Assembly (NCBI GenBank): GCA_942490925.1
Contig: CALNYX010000017.1
Span: 496,001 to 560,000, forward strand
Direction of reading: 5' to 3'
Length of the DNA stretch: 64,000 bases
DNA from: CALNYX01 sp942490925
Lineage (GTDB): Bacteria > Chlamydiota > Chlamydiia > Chlamydiales > JAAKFR01
Numbering within the stretch: the first letter of the stretch is position 1; each line of letters opens with the position of its first letter. The position numbers and the translations under genes were made by a program. Shown here piece by piece: positions 7,918-16,240 of this stretch. The notes under the pieces are model-generated. The model made no database searches. It saw nothing but the letters and a program-made list of their open reading frames with translations, and was not told where the DNA came from.

Positions 7918-9010
7918 CGCTTAGGCGCATCGGCATGATGATAAAGAGGCTATTGCTCGAGTCGGTGATGATTCCTGGGTTGTATGAATCAGAGACTCCA
8001 AGAGTGACCGTTTCATCTTTGCTGTGGCGCAAGATATCTAGGAAGTAGTAGGGGTTGAATGCAATCTCGAGTTTATTCCCTTCATAGTTCACTGGCATGC
8101 TCACTTTTCCTTCACCCACATCTGCGCAATTGGCTGTCAAGATCAGCTCACCTGGAACAAAGGTGAAGCGGACCGAGTGTGACGAGTCGTTGGTAAAGAG
8201 CGAAATTTGTCGGAGTAGCACGATCAACTCTTCGCGATGTAGATTCATCTTCTTCTCACTTTGAGAGGCGATGACCTGTTCAAAGTCTGGATATTCACCA
8301 GAGAGAAGCTTAGTCACAAGAAGGGTGTTGCCTGACTCGATGGCTACTTTATCTTCGGTGAGGTAGATGACTGTCTCTTCGTTCTCGCCAAGCATTTTGA
8401 TCACTTCATCGACAGCTTTGATCGGTAAGATGTACTCACCATTGACATCAGCTGAGAGCTCAACTGGCGTCTCTGTCTTGGCTAGTCGTTTTCCGTCGGT
8501 TCCGACAAAGATAGCTTTGCCATCAATAATTCGCATTAAAACACCGGTTAGCACGTAGCGGCTATCTTCTTTTGAGACGGCAAAGGAGGTGCGGTAGAGC
8601 ATATCTTTTAGGCTATCGCTGCTGATGCCGAACTGGACGGCACCTTTGAGGTCAGGAAGCGCTGGATACTCACTTTTATCCATGCCGTGAAGGCGAAAGC
8701 GGGAGGAGCCTGCTTTGATCTCTGCCATCTCGCCATCGACAGCATTCACTTCGATATTGGCATCAGTCAATTCGCGAACGAGGCTAAAAAAACGTTTTGA
8801 TGGGATCGAAAGTGCGCCCTTCTCATAGACTTTCGCCTGTGCTTGGCAGCGTGTGCCGACAGTCAGATCTGTTGCTGTGAAGATCAATTCATCACCCTCT
8901 GCCTCAATCAAAAAATTGGAAAGTACTGGGATTGGGGCATTTTGGGGGACGACGTTTTGAATTTTTCGAATTAAGTTAGCAAGCTCGCTGCGTGAAATGA
9001 CAAACTTCAT
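7907..9010 (-). CDS. dnaN: DNA polymerase III sliding clamp (beta)
   Basis: The product is 367 residues, the usual length, built of three clamp domains. It starts 'MKFVISRSELANLI' and ends in the family's 'IIMPMRL' segment, the hydrophobic groove that binds polymerase and repair partners. It forms the ring that tethers Pol III to DNA. It lies directly upstream of recF with translational overlap. No DnaA boxes or replication origin are apparent beside it, as expected when dnaA is elsewhere in chlamydiae. Confidence 0.97.
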   Translation of the reverse strand: MKFVISRSELANLIRKIQNVVPQNAPIPVLSNFLIEAEGDELIFTATDLTVGTRCQAQAKVYEKGALSIPSKRFFSLVRELTDANIEVNAVDGEMAEIKAGSSRFRLHGMDKSEYPALPDLKGAVQFGISSDSLKDMLYRTSFAVSKEDSRYVLTGVLMRIIDGKAIFVGTDGKRLAKTETPVELSADVNGEYILPIKAVDEVIKMLGENEETVIYLTEDKVAIESGNTLLVTKLLSGEYPDFEQVIASQSEKKMNLHREELIVLLRQISLFTNDSSHSVRFTFVPGELILTANCADVGEGKVSMPVNYEGNKLEIAFNPYYFLDILRHSKDETVTLGVSDSYNPGIITDSSNSLFIIMPMRLSDEA

Positions 9011-9097
9011 AGTGATTCCCTCTCAATAAAAAACATAAAATAGAACAACAGATCTACATTGTCAAGTCAATCAGAAAATGTTAGAATCTTGCATAAG

Positions 9098-9544
9098 ATG
9101 AAAGAATTAGTCTCCAATCGTCGTGCTAAGCATGACTATCAGATTTCAGAAACCTTTGAAGCTGGCATCGTCCTTGAGGGAACAGAGGTTAAATCTCTGC
9201 GCAACCACGGGGGACATCTTCAAGAGGCATACGTCAAAGTTCTCAAAGGAGAGATCTGGCTGATCGGCGCGCATATTGCCCCTTATAGCCATGGAAATAT
9301 CCAAAATCATGAGGAGCGGCGGGATCGCAAATTACTCATGCATAAACGGGAAATTTCAAAGCTCATCGCTTCGACACGTGAAAAGGGGATGGCTCTGATT
9401 CCACTTGGCATGTACCTGAGTAAGGGGCGTGTCAAAGTGAAGATCGGCATTGGAAAAGGGAAGAAGAGTCACGATAAACGGCAAGCGATCATGGAAAAAG
9501 AGAAGAAGCGCGAAGTTGCTAGAGCGATGAAGCATTCTCGATGA
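9098..9544 (+). CDS. smpB: SsrA-binding protein SmpB
   Basis: The product is 148 residues from ATG 9098. The hallmark core 'FEAGIVLEGTEVKSLR' and 'HIAPY' motifs are present, and the basic C-terminal tail (KKSHDKR...KKREVARAMK) enters the ribosomal mRNA channel. SmpB delivers tmRNA to stalled ribosomes. The frame is open back to a TTG at 9059, which would add 13 residues. ATG 9098 is preferred because the family normally starts just before 'LVSNRRAKHDY'. It diverges from dnaN and its end overlaps the convergent apbE by 26 bases. Confidence 0.96.
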   Translation: MKELVSNRRAKHDYQISETFEAGIVLEGTEVKSLRNHGGHLQEAYVKVLKGEIWLIGAHIAPYSHGNIQNHEERRDRKLLMHKREISKLIASTREKGMALIPLGMYLSKGRVKVKIGIGKGKKSHDKRQAIMEKEKKREVARAMKHSR

Positions 9545-10463
9545 AATAGCCTTGAGCCAGTGGAAAGTGTTCACTGAGCCACTGCTCGGCCAAATCAGCC
9601 GAGGGGAAGAGCATGAGCGCCGTTGCCAAAGCATCAGCCAAGGCGCACGACTCCATCACAACTGAAGCGCTCCGAATCGAGCTTGGCAGCACCTCTAAAG
9701 GAAGCTTTGTCCTTGGATCAATAATGTGACAATAGGTGATCTCCCCAAGTGACCACTGTTGTAGATAGTCCCCACTTGTTGCGATCGCTTCATCCTCCAT
9801 CTCAATCACATCAGCTCCACGAATGCCAATGCGCCAAGGGCGATGATTGGGATGAGATCCCAACGTACGAATCTCTCCGCCCCAAGCAACATAGACATGT
9901 TTACAGCCTGCAGCTTTCAGGCGGGAAGCCAATAAATCAACTGCATAACCCTTAGCAATACCACCAAGGTCAATAGCTGTTTCACTATAGCTCTTAGTGA
10001 GGATAGTGCCAGCAAGCGAGAGTGTCTGCCAACCGATTGTTTTGAGAAGCTCAGGCGGGGGAGCCATACCTTGCTTCCAAAAGTGGCAAAGAGGCTCAAC
10101 TGTTGGATCAAACCTACCTTCTGTGAGCGTCACTAGCGAATCGATCCAATGTAAAAAAGAGGCAAGCTCTGCAGAGAGTTCGATTGGAGCATGCCCAGGC
10201 TGCCGATTCACACGCGAAATTTCAGAGTTTGGATTCCAGTTGTTGTAGATCTGATCGATCTCTTCAAAGGTCCTTTCAATGATACCCTCAACTTCACAGC
10301 CAGTATCAACCTGAACACAGAGCGGCATCTGCATCACGCTCTTTTCAATCCGCTGCAAGGGCGAGGGTTTGTGACATGCTGTGAGAAGTGTAAGGAGTAG
10401 AATAAGCCCGCATTCTTTTCTCAAGGTTCTGTGAGAAATACGAGCTAGACGCATCGGAAGCAT
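9519..10463 (-). CDS. apbE: FAD:protein FMN transferase (ApbE/Ftp) lipoprotein
   Basis: The product is 314 residues. A hydrophobic leader ends in the lipobox LTAC with Cys30, so it is probably a periplasm-facing lipoprotein. ApbE motifs are clear: 'WNPNSEISRVN', 'LGGIAKGYAVD', 'WGGEIRTLG' and 'IDPRT'. The enzyme moves FMN from FAD to a Thr of target proteins such as NqrB and NqrC, which chlamydiae carry. The gene overlaps folD by 19 bases. Met4 (MRLARIS) is an alternative start. Confidence 0.93.
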   Translation of the reverse strand: MLPMRLARISHRTLRKECGLILLLTLLTACHKPSPLQRIEKSVMQMPLCVQVDTGCEVEGIIERTFEEIDQIYNNWNPNSEISRVNRQPGHAPIELSAELASFLHWIDSLVTLTEGRFDPTVEPLCHFWKQGMAPPPELLKTIGWQTLSLAGTILTKSYSETAIDLGGIAKGYAVDLLASRLKAAGCKHVYVAWGGEIRTLGSHPNHRPWRIGIRGADVIEMEDEAIATSGDYLQQWSLGEITYCHIIDPRTKLPLEVLPSSIRSASVVMESCALADALATALMLFPSADLAEQWLSEHFPLAQGYFIENASSL

Positions 10464-11284
10464 TTGATTGTATTGTGAAGGAGCATGGCAACGGTCATCG
10501 GGCCCACACCACCTGGAACAGGAGTGATGGCTCTACATTTGCTCTCTACTGCGCCAAAGTCGACATCCCCAACAAGCTTTCCATTCTCTCGCGAAATACC
10601 TACATCGATTACAACAGCTCCCTCATTGACCATATCACCCTTGATAAAATGAGCCACTCCCATCGCAGCGACAAGAATGTCTGCGGAGCGAGTGAGTTCA
10701 GCTAGGTCCGAGGTGCGACTATGCGCAACAGTCACAGTTGCATTGGCTCCTGTTTGCTTCTGCATAAGAAGGGCAGCTAGAGGCTTGCCAACAATATTGC
10801 TTCTTCCGACGATGACGACATGTTTACCGGCCACGTCGATATTGGCCCGCTCAAGCAAGACTTGTACGCCAAGGGGTGTACAAGGGATCAACCCATCTTT
10901 TTGACCTAAAAGAAGCTTACCCATGTTCACGGGGTGAAAGCCATCGACATCTTTTTTCGGATCGATTGCTTCCATCACTCTCTGCTCATTGATTTGTGAG
11001 GGAAGAGGGAGTTGTACCAAGATGGCGTCGACTCCACTGTCGTGATTGAGCGTTGAGATCAACTCGAGTAGTTCACTCTCAGACATCGAATCTGGGTAGG
11101 TATAAAGAGGGGATTCAATGCCAACTTTGGCGCACGCTTTCTCTTTCATGCCGATATAGGCAATAGAGGCGGGATCATTCCCAACTAAGACGACTGCTAA
11201 CTTTGGAGCACGCTCAAAGGTTGCGATCTGAGCTTTGTACTCCTCATGAAGGGCGAGAGCGATTTCTTTTCCAGATAAGAGCAT
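10445..11284 (-). CDS. folD: Bifunctional methylene-THF dehydrogenase/cyclohydrolase
   Basis: The product is 279 residues, standard for FolD. The catalytic Tyr43 and Lys47 lie in 'YIGMKEKA', followed by 'VQLPLP', 'DGFHPVN', 'PCTP' and the NADP-binding 'GRSNIVGKP'. It interconverts methylene-, methenyl- and formyl-tetrahydrofolate. It sits in the chlamydial smpB-apbE-folD run, and its 5' end overlaps the upstream membrane-protein gene by 41 bases. Confidence 0.96.
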   Translation of the reverse strand: MLLSGKEIALALHEEYKAQIATFERAPKLAVVLVGNDPASIAYIGMKEKACAKVGIESPLYTYPDSMSESELLELISTLNHDSGVDAILVQLPLPSQINEQRVMEAIDPKKDVDGFHPVNMGKLLLGQKDGLIPCTPLGVQVLLERANIDVAGKHVVIVGRSNIVGKPLAALLMQKQTGANATVTVAHSRTSDLAELTRSADILVAAMGVAHFIKGDMVNEGAVVIDVGISRENGKLVGDVDFGAVESKCRAITPVPGGVGPMTVAMLLHNTIKCFRCV

Positions 11285-11756
11285 AGAGTTTAAGTTTAGA
11301 GATTCTCTTTGTTAAATGAAAGGGGAGAACAAATAAAACAAAAGCATAGACCCCATCACAAATTGGCATTTCAAGTAAATCAGTCACAATAAAACGGGGT
11401 GAACAAACAAACTCTTGGCCAAAAAGTGGAGCAAGCCCTAGAGCAACAACGGAGCTTAAAATACTGAAAAAGCAGGTCATGAGTGGGAGGGTGGAGAGCT
11501 TATCCTCAAAAAAGTTTTGCTTCTGCTTATAGAGCACAAAAGAGCAGAGGGTGTAGTTAAGCGCCATAATCCCAAAGCAAGGGGTCGAGCAGAGTAGATC
11601 AATGATCACACCACAACCCAAGCTTTTCCACAAAACCTTGTAGCGCGGCTCCGTATAGAAAATGCTCACAATGTAGGGAGCAAAAAAGAGCAGGTGCAAG
11701 CCAGGGAGAAACCTGGGAAAAAGCAACACAGCTAAGAGGGCAAGGCTAAAACGCAT
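11244..11756 (-). CDS. MreD-like integral membrane protein
   Basis: The product is 170 residues with about five hydrophobic helices, the size and topology of rod-shape protein MreD. In Chlamydia an unnamed membrane protein also sits beside folD at this place. MreD works with MreC and MreB in cell-wall assembly, and chlamydiae use MreB at division, so the role would fit, but sequence support is only topology and size. It overlaps folD by 41 bases and the sugar transferase by 11. Confidence 0.6.
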   Translation of the reverse strand: MRFSLALLAVLLFPRFLPGLHLLFFAPYIVSIFYTEPRYKVLWKSLGCGVIIDLLCSTPCFGIMALNYTLCSFVLYKQKQNFFEDKLSTLPLMTCFFSILSSVVALGLAPLFGQEFVCSPRFIVTDLLEMPICDGVYAFVLFVLPFHLTKRISKLKLYALIWKRNRSRPS

Positions 11757-12348
11757 CTTTTGGAAAGAGTACCACAGGGATTGTTTTGAATATCAGCCTT
11801 AGATCGAGCCAAAACCCTCGCTTTTTGACATAGGCTGCATCGAGCTTGATTCTTTTTTGGAATGTCGTGCCACTTCTCCCAGAGGTTTGCCAAAGACCTG
11901 TGATGCCTGGACGAATAGAAAGGATGGTGTCCCGTTTTTTTCCAAGCAACTTCTCTTGAAAGACCATGTAGGGCCGCGGGCCAACAACACTGAGATCTCC
12001 TTTGAGTACATTGAAAAACTGGGGGAGCTCATCAAGCGATGTCTTGCGCAGCAGATGACCCATGGGAAAAATACGGGGATCATTGCGCAGTTTCTGTTTC
12101 TCTTCCCACTCCAGCTTTAAACTAGGATGTAAACGGAGCAGGTGCTCTAACCGATCATCGGCGTCCATGTACATCGTGCGAAACTTATAGCAGCGGAAGA
12201 TTTTGCCCTTTTTCCCTAGCCTAGGTTGAGTATAGATCACTTTTCCTCTAGAAGAGAGAGCAATAATCAGAGCGATCAATAAGAAGAGTGGTGCAAGTAA
12301 AAGCAACACTAGCAGACTAAAGATGATATCGAGCTGTCTTTTTTTCAT
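11746..12348 (-). CDS. Undecaprenyl-phosphate sugar-phosphate transferase
   Basis: The product is 200 residues of the bacterial sugar transferase family (WcaJ/PglC type, short form). One N-terminal membrane helix (about 7-29) precedes conserved blocks 'KGKIFRCYKFRTM', 'LRKTSLDELPQ', 'GDLSVVGPRP' and 'RPGITGLWQ'. Enzymes of this type load the first sugar-phosphate on the lipid carrier in polysaccharide synthesis. No other glycan genes are nearby. Its ATG overlaps the TGA of the dioxygenase upstream, suggesting coupled translation. Confidence 0.9.
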   Translation of the reverse strand: MKKRQLDIIFSLLVLLLLAPLFLLIALIIALSSRGKVIYTQPRLGKKGKIFRCYKFRTMYMDADDRLEHLLRLHPSLKLEWEEKQKLRNDPRIFPMGHLLRKTSLDELPQFFNVLKGDLSVVGPRPYMVFQEKLLGKKRDTILSIRPGITGLWQTSGRSGTTFQKRIKLDAAYVKKRGFWLDLRLIFKTIPVVLFPKDAF

Positions 12349-13556
12349 ACCATTGCAGTTAAAATTGAGCGTTCGCCTTCATGAGGCAGCTTACCATGTA
12401 ATACCCGGCGGTTGTCAAGTATCATCAAATCTCCTTGTTGCCAATCAACTTTGAGCTCATGCTCTTTTAAGAGTCCTAAAATCGTCGTCGCCTCATCCAC
12501 AAGCAGGGATGGTTGCCCTAGCTGCACATCATATTGTGTGTGCCCTTGCGTAGGATAGACAAAAGCGCGCGTCAGGGCGTAATTGATCTGACCTCCCCAA
12601 ATGGTAGGAGTGAATTTGTAGAGATGTGCGTGATTACAAAAAAGTGTCTCACTGCCAACCTGAATCGTTGCAGGTAGCTCCTTTGTTTGACGAGTCACCC
12701 AGTCATCTGCATGCGATGCAACTGGATGGCTGGGATTCCACAAAGTTGCCCAAGCTGTATAAGGGGAATTCGGTGGAAGGTAACGGGTTGTGTAAGTCAG
12801 GCTCTTTGTTGACAATCTCCCCCATAGCTCGGGAGCTTTTAATCGAAAAGTTTGGGTGATGCGACGGGCATCTCCTAAAATTGTCTGCCCACTACCTGGC
12901 CGAGGAGCTGTGGCGCAGAAAAAACCGAGTGTCTCAGGCATCTGATCCCTTGGTTTATCCGCTTTTTCCTGATGAAGGGGAACGTAGGGAAGACCTGACC
13001 ATGGGGTATCTTTTGTAGCATTCAAGGAGTCGTATCCAACCAGTGATTCAAAAGTAGGCATAAATTGATCGCTGGGAATACCAAAACCTCGAAATAATAA
13101 AGCCCCATATTCTGAAAGGGCGCCGTTAATCGTTTGTGTACTAGCCCACTGCGTAAAGTCATCGAAAGTCATGTGTGCCTTAGGAGAGATGATCAAGGGT
13201 TTAAGTTCTGCGTTATTACAACTACAGCTGAACTCTGGAAAAAACTCTGAGGTTACGGGCAAGGAGGGCTCATATTCAATTGGAACGGCTGGATAGGTTG
13301 CATTCCACTGTTCAATTGTTTTACGCGCACCAAAATAGATGCATAGGTCGTCATAATCTGAAGTGGAACTTATTTTAGCATGCACTGCATTGATCCCCTC
13401 GATACGTCTTGCTGCAAGGGAATGTACTTCGTCAGGCTGCGGAGGAGTCATGAAGGGAACAGGGACAAGTTTATTCAGCGAGACACGAAACCCTTCAGGA
13501 CCATCGCGTAAAATGGCTGAAATATCGGATAGAGCACTTGCGTAGGTCATTACCAC
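12345..13556 (-). CDS. TauD/TfdA-family Fe(II)/2-oxoglutarate dioxygenase
   Basis: The product is 403 residues. The C-terminal two thirds have the TauD fold: 'YGALLFRGFGI' (about 150-160), iron ligands His195 and Glu197 in 'PLHQEKA', then the distal His387 in 'LDNRRVLHGK' and Arg396 that would hold 2-oxoglutarate. The H-x-E triad resembles SyrP-like amino-acid hydroxylases of secondary metabolism. An extra N-terminal segment (1-120) includes a Cys-Ser-Cys pair. The substrate is unknown. It is translationally coupled (ATGA) to the sugar transferase downstream. Met3 is an alternative start. Confidence 0.85.
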   Translation of the reverse strand: MVMTYASALSDISAILRDGPEGFRVSLNKLVPVPFMTPPQPDEVHSLAARRIEGINAVHAKISSTSDYDDLCIYFGARKTIEQWNATYPAVPIEYEPSLPVTSEFFPEFSCSCNNAELKPLIISPKAHMTFDDFTQWASTQTINGALSEYGALLFRGFGIPSDQFMPTFESLVGYDSLNATKDTPWSGLPYVPLHQEKADKPRDQMPETLGFFCATAPRPGSGQTILGDARRITQTFRLKAPELWGRLSTKSLTYTTRYLPPNSPYTAWATLWNPSHPVASHADDWVTRQTKELPATIQVGSETLFCNHAHLYKFTPTIWGGQINYALTRAFVYPTQGHTQYDVQLGQPSLLVDEATTILGLLKEHELKVDWQQGDLMILDNRRVLHGKLPHEGERSILTAMV

Positions 13557-13666
13557 CTCATTGTTCAGAAGAGAAGTAGCATGCCATTTCTGATATTTCT
13601 GATGGTAAAAAAAAGAGTCGATCCTTCAAAATATTTTTTTTCTAAACCTAAATAGGAGACCGGCTT

Positions 13667-14500
13667 ATGAAAAAACTTTTTTTGATTTTTTTAACCTTTC
13701 CTGCCTTTGCTGCAGGCCCACTCTTAGAGAGTTATTGGGAGACTTGGAACACAAAAGATAGTGTTGAAACGATCATTGCCATGCCGTGCGATATCATTGA
13801 TATTGCATTTGGAACATTTGCCAAGGTAGGTAAGCATACATTCACTGTTTCACAAATTGGTGATGAGCTAGCTTTTGTGCAAAAGGCGCATGAAGCGGGC
13901 AAGAAGGTGAAAATCTCTGTCGGCGGCGCAACCTATGGCCTTTCAGGATTGCTTCAATCAGAGGCTGATGCTGAAGGAATGGCTGCGGCTTTAGAGGAGT
14001 ATGTGACAGCCAATGAACTTGATGGAGTCGACTTCGATATCGAAGATTATCCTGCAGCAGATTTACAAATCGCTCTGATTGAGCAGACACGCAAGGCTCT
14101 TGGAAAACATGCTCTGATCAGTTACACACCAAAAGCTCCTGCTTCTACAACTGAGCCGTATAACTCAACGATTAAAGGGGCCTATCAGTGGCTAACAAAC
14201 ATCAATATCATGGCTTATGATGCCTATCCTGGCTACAGCTATGAAGCAGATGTCGCTTCATTAGAAGCAATGGGGATTCCAAAAGCTTTGATCTATGTTG
14301 GGTTGATGCCTGGAGAAGATGATACAAGAGAGATGACTTCTCTTGATGCTGTCAAAGATGCTGCTGAGTACGTTGTAAAAAATGGACTAGGAGGCATCAT
14401 GGTTTGGGATTTAAACCGTGATCACGAGAATCTTACTGGCTTGGGCAAGGATGCTGCAACTGTTGCAATTGAGCAGATATTTGAGAAAGCAGTGCGTTAA
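13667..14500 (+). CDS. Secreted GH18 (chitinase-like) glycoside hydrolase
   Basis: The product is 277 residues. A signal peptide (1-16, ending FAFAA-like) precedes a GH18 barrel. The strand motif 'KISVGG' (82-87) and the catalytic DxxDxDxE motif at 119-126 (DGVDFDIE, Glu126 the acid) are intact, and 'MAYDAY' and 'GIMVWDLNRD' match later barrel strands. GH18 enzymes cut beta-1,4-GlcNAc polymers; inactive lectin forms exist, but here all catalytic acids are present. An exported chitinase-like protein in a chlamydia could act on host or arthropod glycans. The 3' end overlaps the prenyl synthase gene by 68 bases. Confidence 0.9.
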   Translation: MKKLFLIFLTFPAFAAGPLLESYWETWNTKDSVETIIAMPCDIIDIAFGTFAKVGKHTFTVSQIGDELAFVQKAHEAGKKVKISVGGATYGLSGLLQSEADAEGMAAALEEYVTANELDGVDFDIEDYPAADLQIALIEQTRKALGKHALISYTPKAPASTTEPYNSTIKGAYQWLTNINIMAYDAYPGYSYEADVASLEAMGIPKALIYVGLMPGEDDTREMTSLDAVKDAAEYVVKNGLGGIMVWDLNRDHENLTGLGKDAATVAIEQIFEKAVR

Positions 14501-15209
14501 ACGGCGCTGTTTGACCCGAGAAGCTTGCCAAATGTGTGTGGCACTGCGCAAGTAAGCGGGTTGCACTCGTTTTAGCTTCATCCTGCCCAAGTGGGTGGTC
14601 TTCATCGAGAAGATCATCCACCGCTTGAAAAAGCAATCCAAACTGGGTGCCAAAGGCGCCTAAATTCTCATCCTCAACACCCGCAATGATCTCTCCAAAG
14701 CGCAAGGCCGCATGGAAAAGAGCGGCTGTCTTTTTCTCATGCATCTCTTCGACGCTCCCTTTATGTTGGATATCGAGCAGTTGTCCCCCGATCATTCCAT
14801 TGCCACCAGCAGCCTGGCTCAGCACGCGGATCAGCTCAATCTTCTGTTCAGCAGAGAGGTTAGGGGAGTCTGCCAACACTTCAAATGCATAGGTCAATAG
14901 AAAGTCACCAACTAAGACAGCAGTCGCTTCATCATAGGCTTTATGAAGCGTTGGTTGACCTCGACGAAAATCGTCATCATCCATGCAAGGAAGATCGTCG
15001 TGGATGAGGGAATAGGCATGAATCATTTCAAGTGCGCAAGCGGGTTGCAATGCCTTTTCAATAGATGTTCCAAGCATCTCAGCTGTCATTAAAACGAGCT
15101 TTGGTCGCAGACGCTTACCCGGAGCTAACAGCGAGTAGCGCGCTGCCCTTTCAAGGGGAGTTTTATCAGGAAGTAATCGGTCTAGCTCGGCATCAATTCG
15201 TGTTTTCAT
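14433..15209 (-). CDS. ispA: Polyprenyl (farnesyl/geranylgeranyl) diphosphate synthase
   Basis: The product is 258 residues, slightly short for the family. The first Asp-rich motif is at 71-76 (DDLPCMD, with more Asp after it) and the second is 'AVDDLLDE'. 'GKRLRPKL' and 'GGQLLDIQ' also match. It condenses IPP with allylic diphosphates to make the chains for quinones and undecaprenyl carriers. The shortening is at the C-terminus, where the gene runs into the convergent GH18 gene. It is followed upstream by tdh with a 4-base overlap. Confidence 0.92.
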   Translation of the reverse strand: MKTRIDAELDRLLPDKTPLERAARYSLLAPGKRLRPKLVLMTAEMLGTSIEKALQPACALEMIHAYSLIHDDLPCMDDDDFRRGQPTLHKAYDEATAVLVGDFLLTYAFEVLADSPNLSAEQKIELIRVLSQAAGGNGMIGGQLLDIQHKGSVEEMHEKKTAALFHAALRFGEIIAGVEDENLGAFGTQFGLLFQAVDDLLDEDHPLGQDEAKTSATRLLAQCHTHLASFSGQTAPFNALLSQISAQLQQLQHPCPSQ

Positions 15210-16234
15210 GTCCAGTCAAGGATGACTTTTCCAGCATTGCCAGAAAGCATCGCATCAAACCCTTTTTGGAAATCATCTGCTTTGAAACGATGCGTGATCA
15301 CTGGAGAAATGTCAAGGCCACTTTGCAGTAGATAACAGGCTTGATACCACGTGCGGAAGATCTCTCGACCATAAATACCTTTGATGGTGAGCATCTTGAA
15401 GATCACTTGATGCCAATCAAGTGAGGCGTGTGCCGGCAAAATTCCGAGCAACACAAGCTTTGCTCCTGTTGCTGAAAGGTCAGGCAACTCTGCAAAAGCT
15501 CGAGCGCTGCCAGACATCTCTAAACAGATATTGAAACCTTCTGCCATTCCCAACTTAGGAATCACATCTTTGAGCGACTCTTTAGAGACATCGGCGACGT
15601 AAGAGGGGTTAAATTTTTTGGCTAACTCAAGGCGGTAAGGGTTGAGATCTGAGATTACAACGTGGCGCGCTCCAGCTTGTTTGACAATGGGAATTGCCAT
15701 CAAGCCAATAGGACCGGCGCCAGTGATCAAGACATCATTGCCTACATTATCGTAGGAGAGGGCCGTATGGACAGCATTTCCAAACGGATCTAGGATACAG
15801 GCGATTTCATCTGGAATCGCTTGAGGAAGCAAGAACGCATTTTCTGCTGGGATGCTGAGATACTCGGCAAAACAGCCATTGCGATTGACCCCAACACCGA
15901 TTGTATTGGGACACAAGACGCGACGCCCTGTGCGGCAGGAGTAGCAATTTCCGCAGGTGATATGCCCCTCACCAGAGACACGATCTCCCTTGGCAAAACC
16001 TTTGACATTTTTACCAACTTCAACGATGCGGCCAACAAATTCATGCCCTATTGTTGAAGGAACGGGGAGTGTTTTTGCAGCCCACTCATCCCACAAATAG
16101 AGATGAATATCTGTCCCGCAAATAGATGTCTTCTCAATCTTAATGAGAAGTTCCTTCTCACCACAAGTGGGAATTTCAACATCTTCTAACCAAACCCCTT
16201 GCTCGGGCTTTGTCTTAACAATGGCTTTCATCAT
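15206..16234 (-). CDS. tdh: L-threonine 3-dehydrogenase
   Basis: The product is 342 residues, a zinc-dependent MDR dehydrogenase. The catalytic zinc site is seen as 'SICGTDIHL' and 'GHEFVGRI', the structural-zinc cysteines as 'CGNCYSCRTGRRVLC', and the nucleotide fold as 'GAGPIGLMA'. It oxidises threonine to 2-amino-3-ketobutyrate with NAD. The next gene upstream, kbl, is only 6 bases away and encodes the next enzyme, so the pair converts threonine to glycine and acetyl-CoA. Confidence 0.95.
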   Translation of the reverse strand: MMKAIVKTKPEQGVWLEDVEIPTCGEKELLIKIEKTSICGTDIHLYLWDEWAAKTLPVPSTIGHEFVGRIVEVGKNVKGFAKGDRVSGEGHITCGNCYSCRTGRRVLCPNTIGVGVNRNGCFAEYLSIPAENAFLLPQAIPDEIACILDPFGNAVHTALSYDNVGNDVLITGAGPIGLMAIPIVKQAGARHVVISDLNPYRLELAKKFNPSYVADVSKESLKDVIPKLGMAEGFNICLEMSGSARAFAELPDLSATGAKLVLLGILPAHASLDWHQVIFKMLTIKGIYGREIFRTWYQACYLLQSGLDISPVITHRFKADDFQKGFDAMLSGNAGKVILDWT

Positions 16235-16240
16235 AATCCC

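Noticed and set aside
7907..9010. Replication origin next to dnaN-recF
   Set aside because: No cluster of DnaA boxes or AT-rich unwinding element is visible and dnaA is not adjacent.
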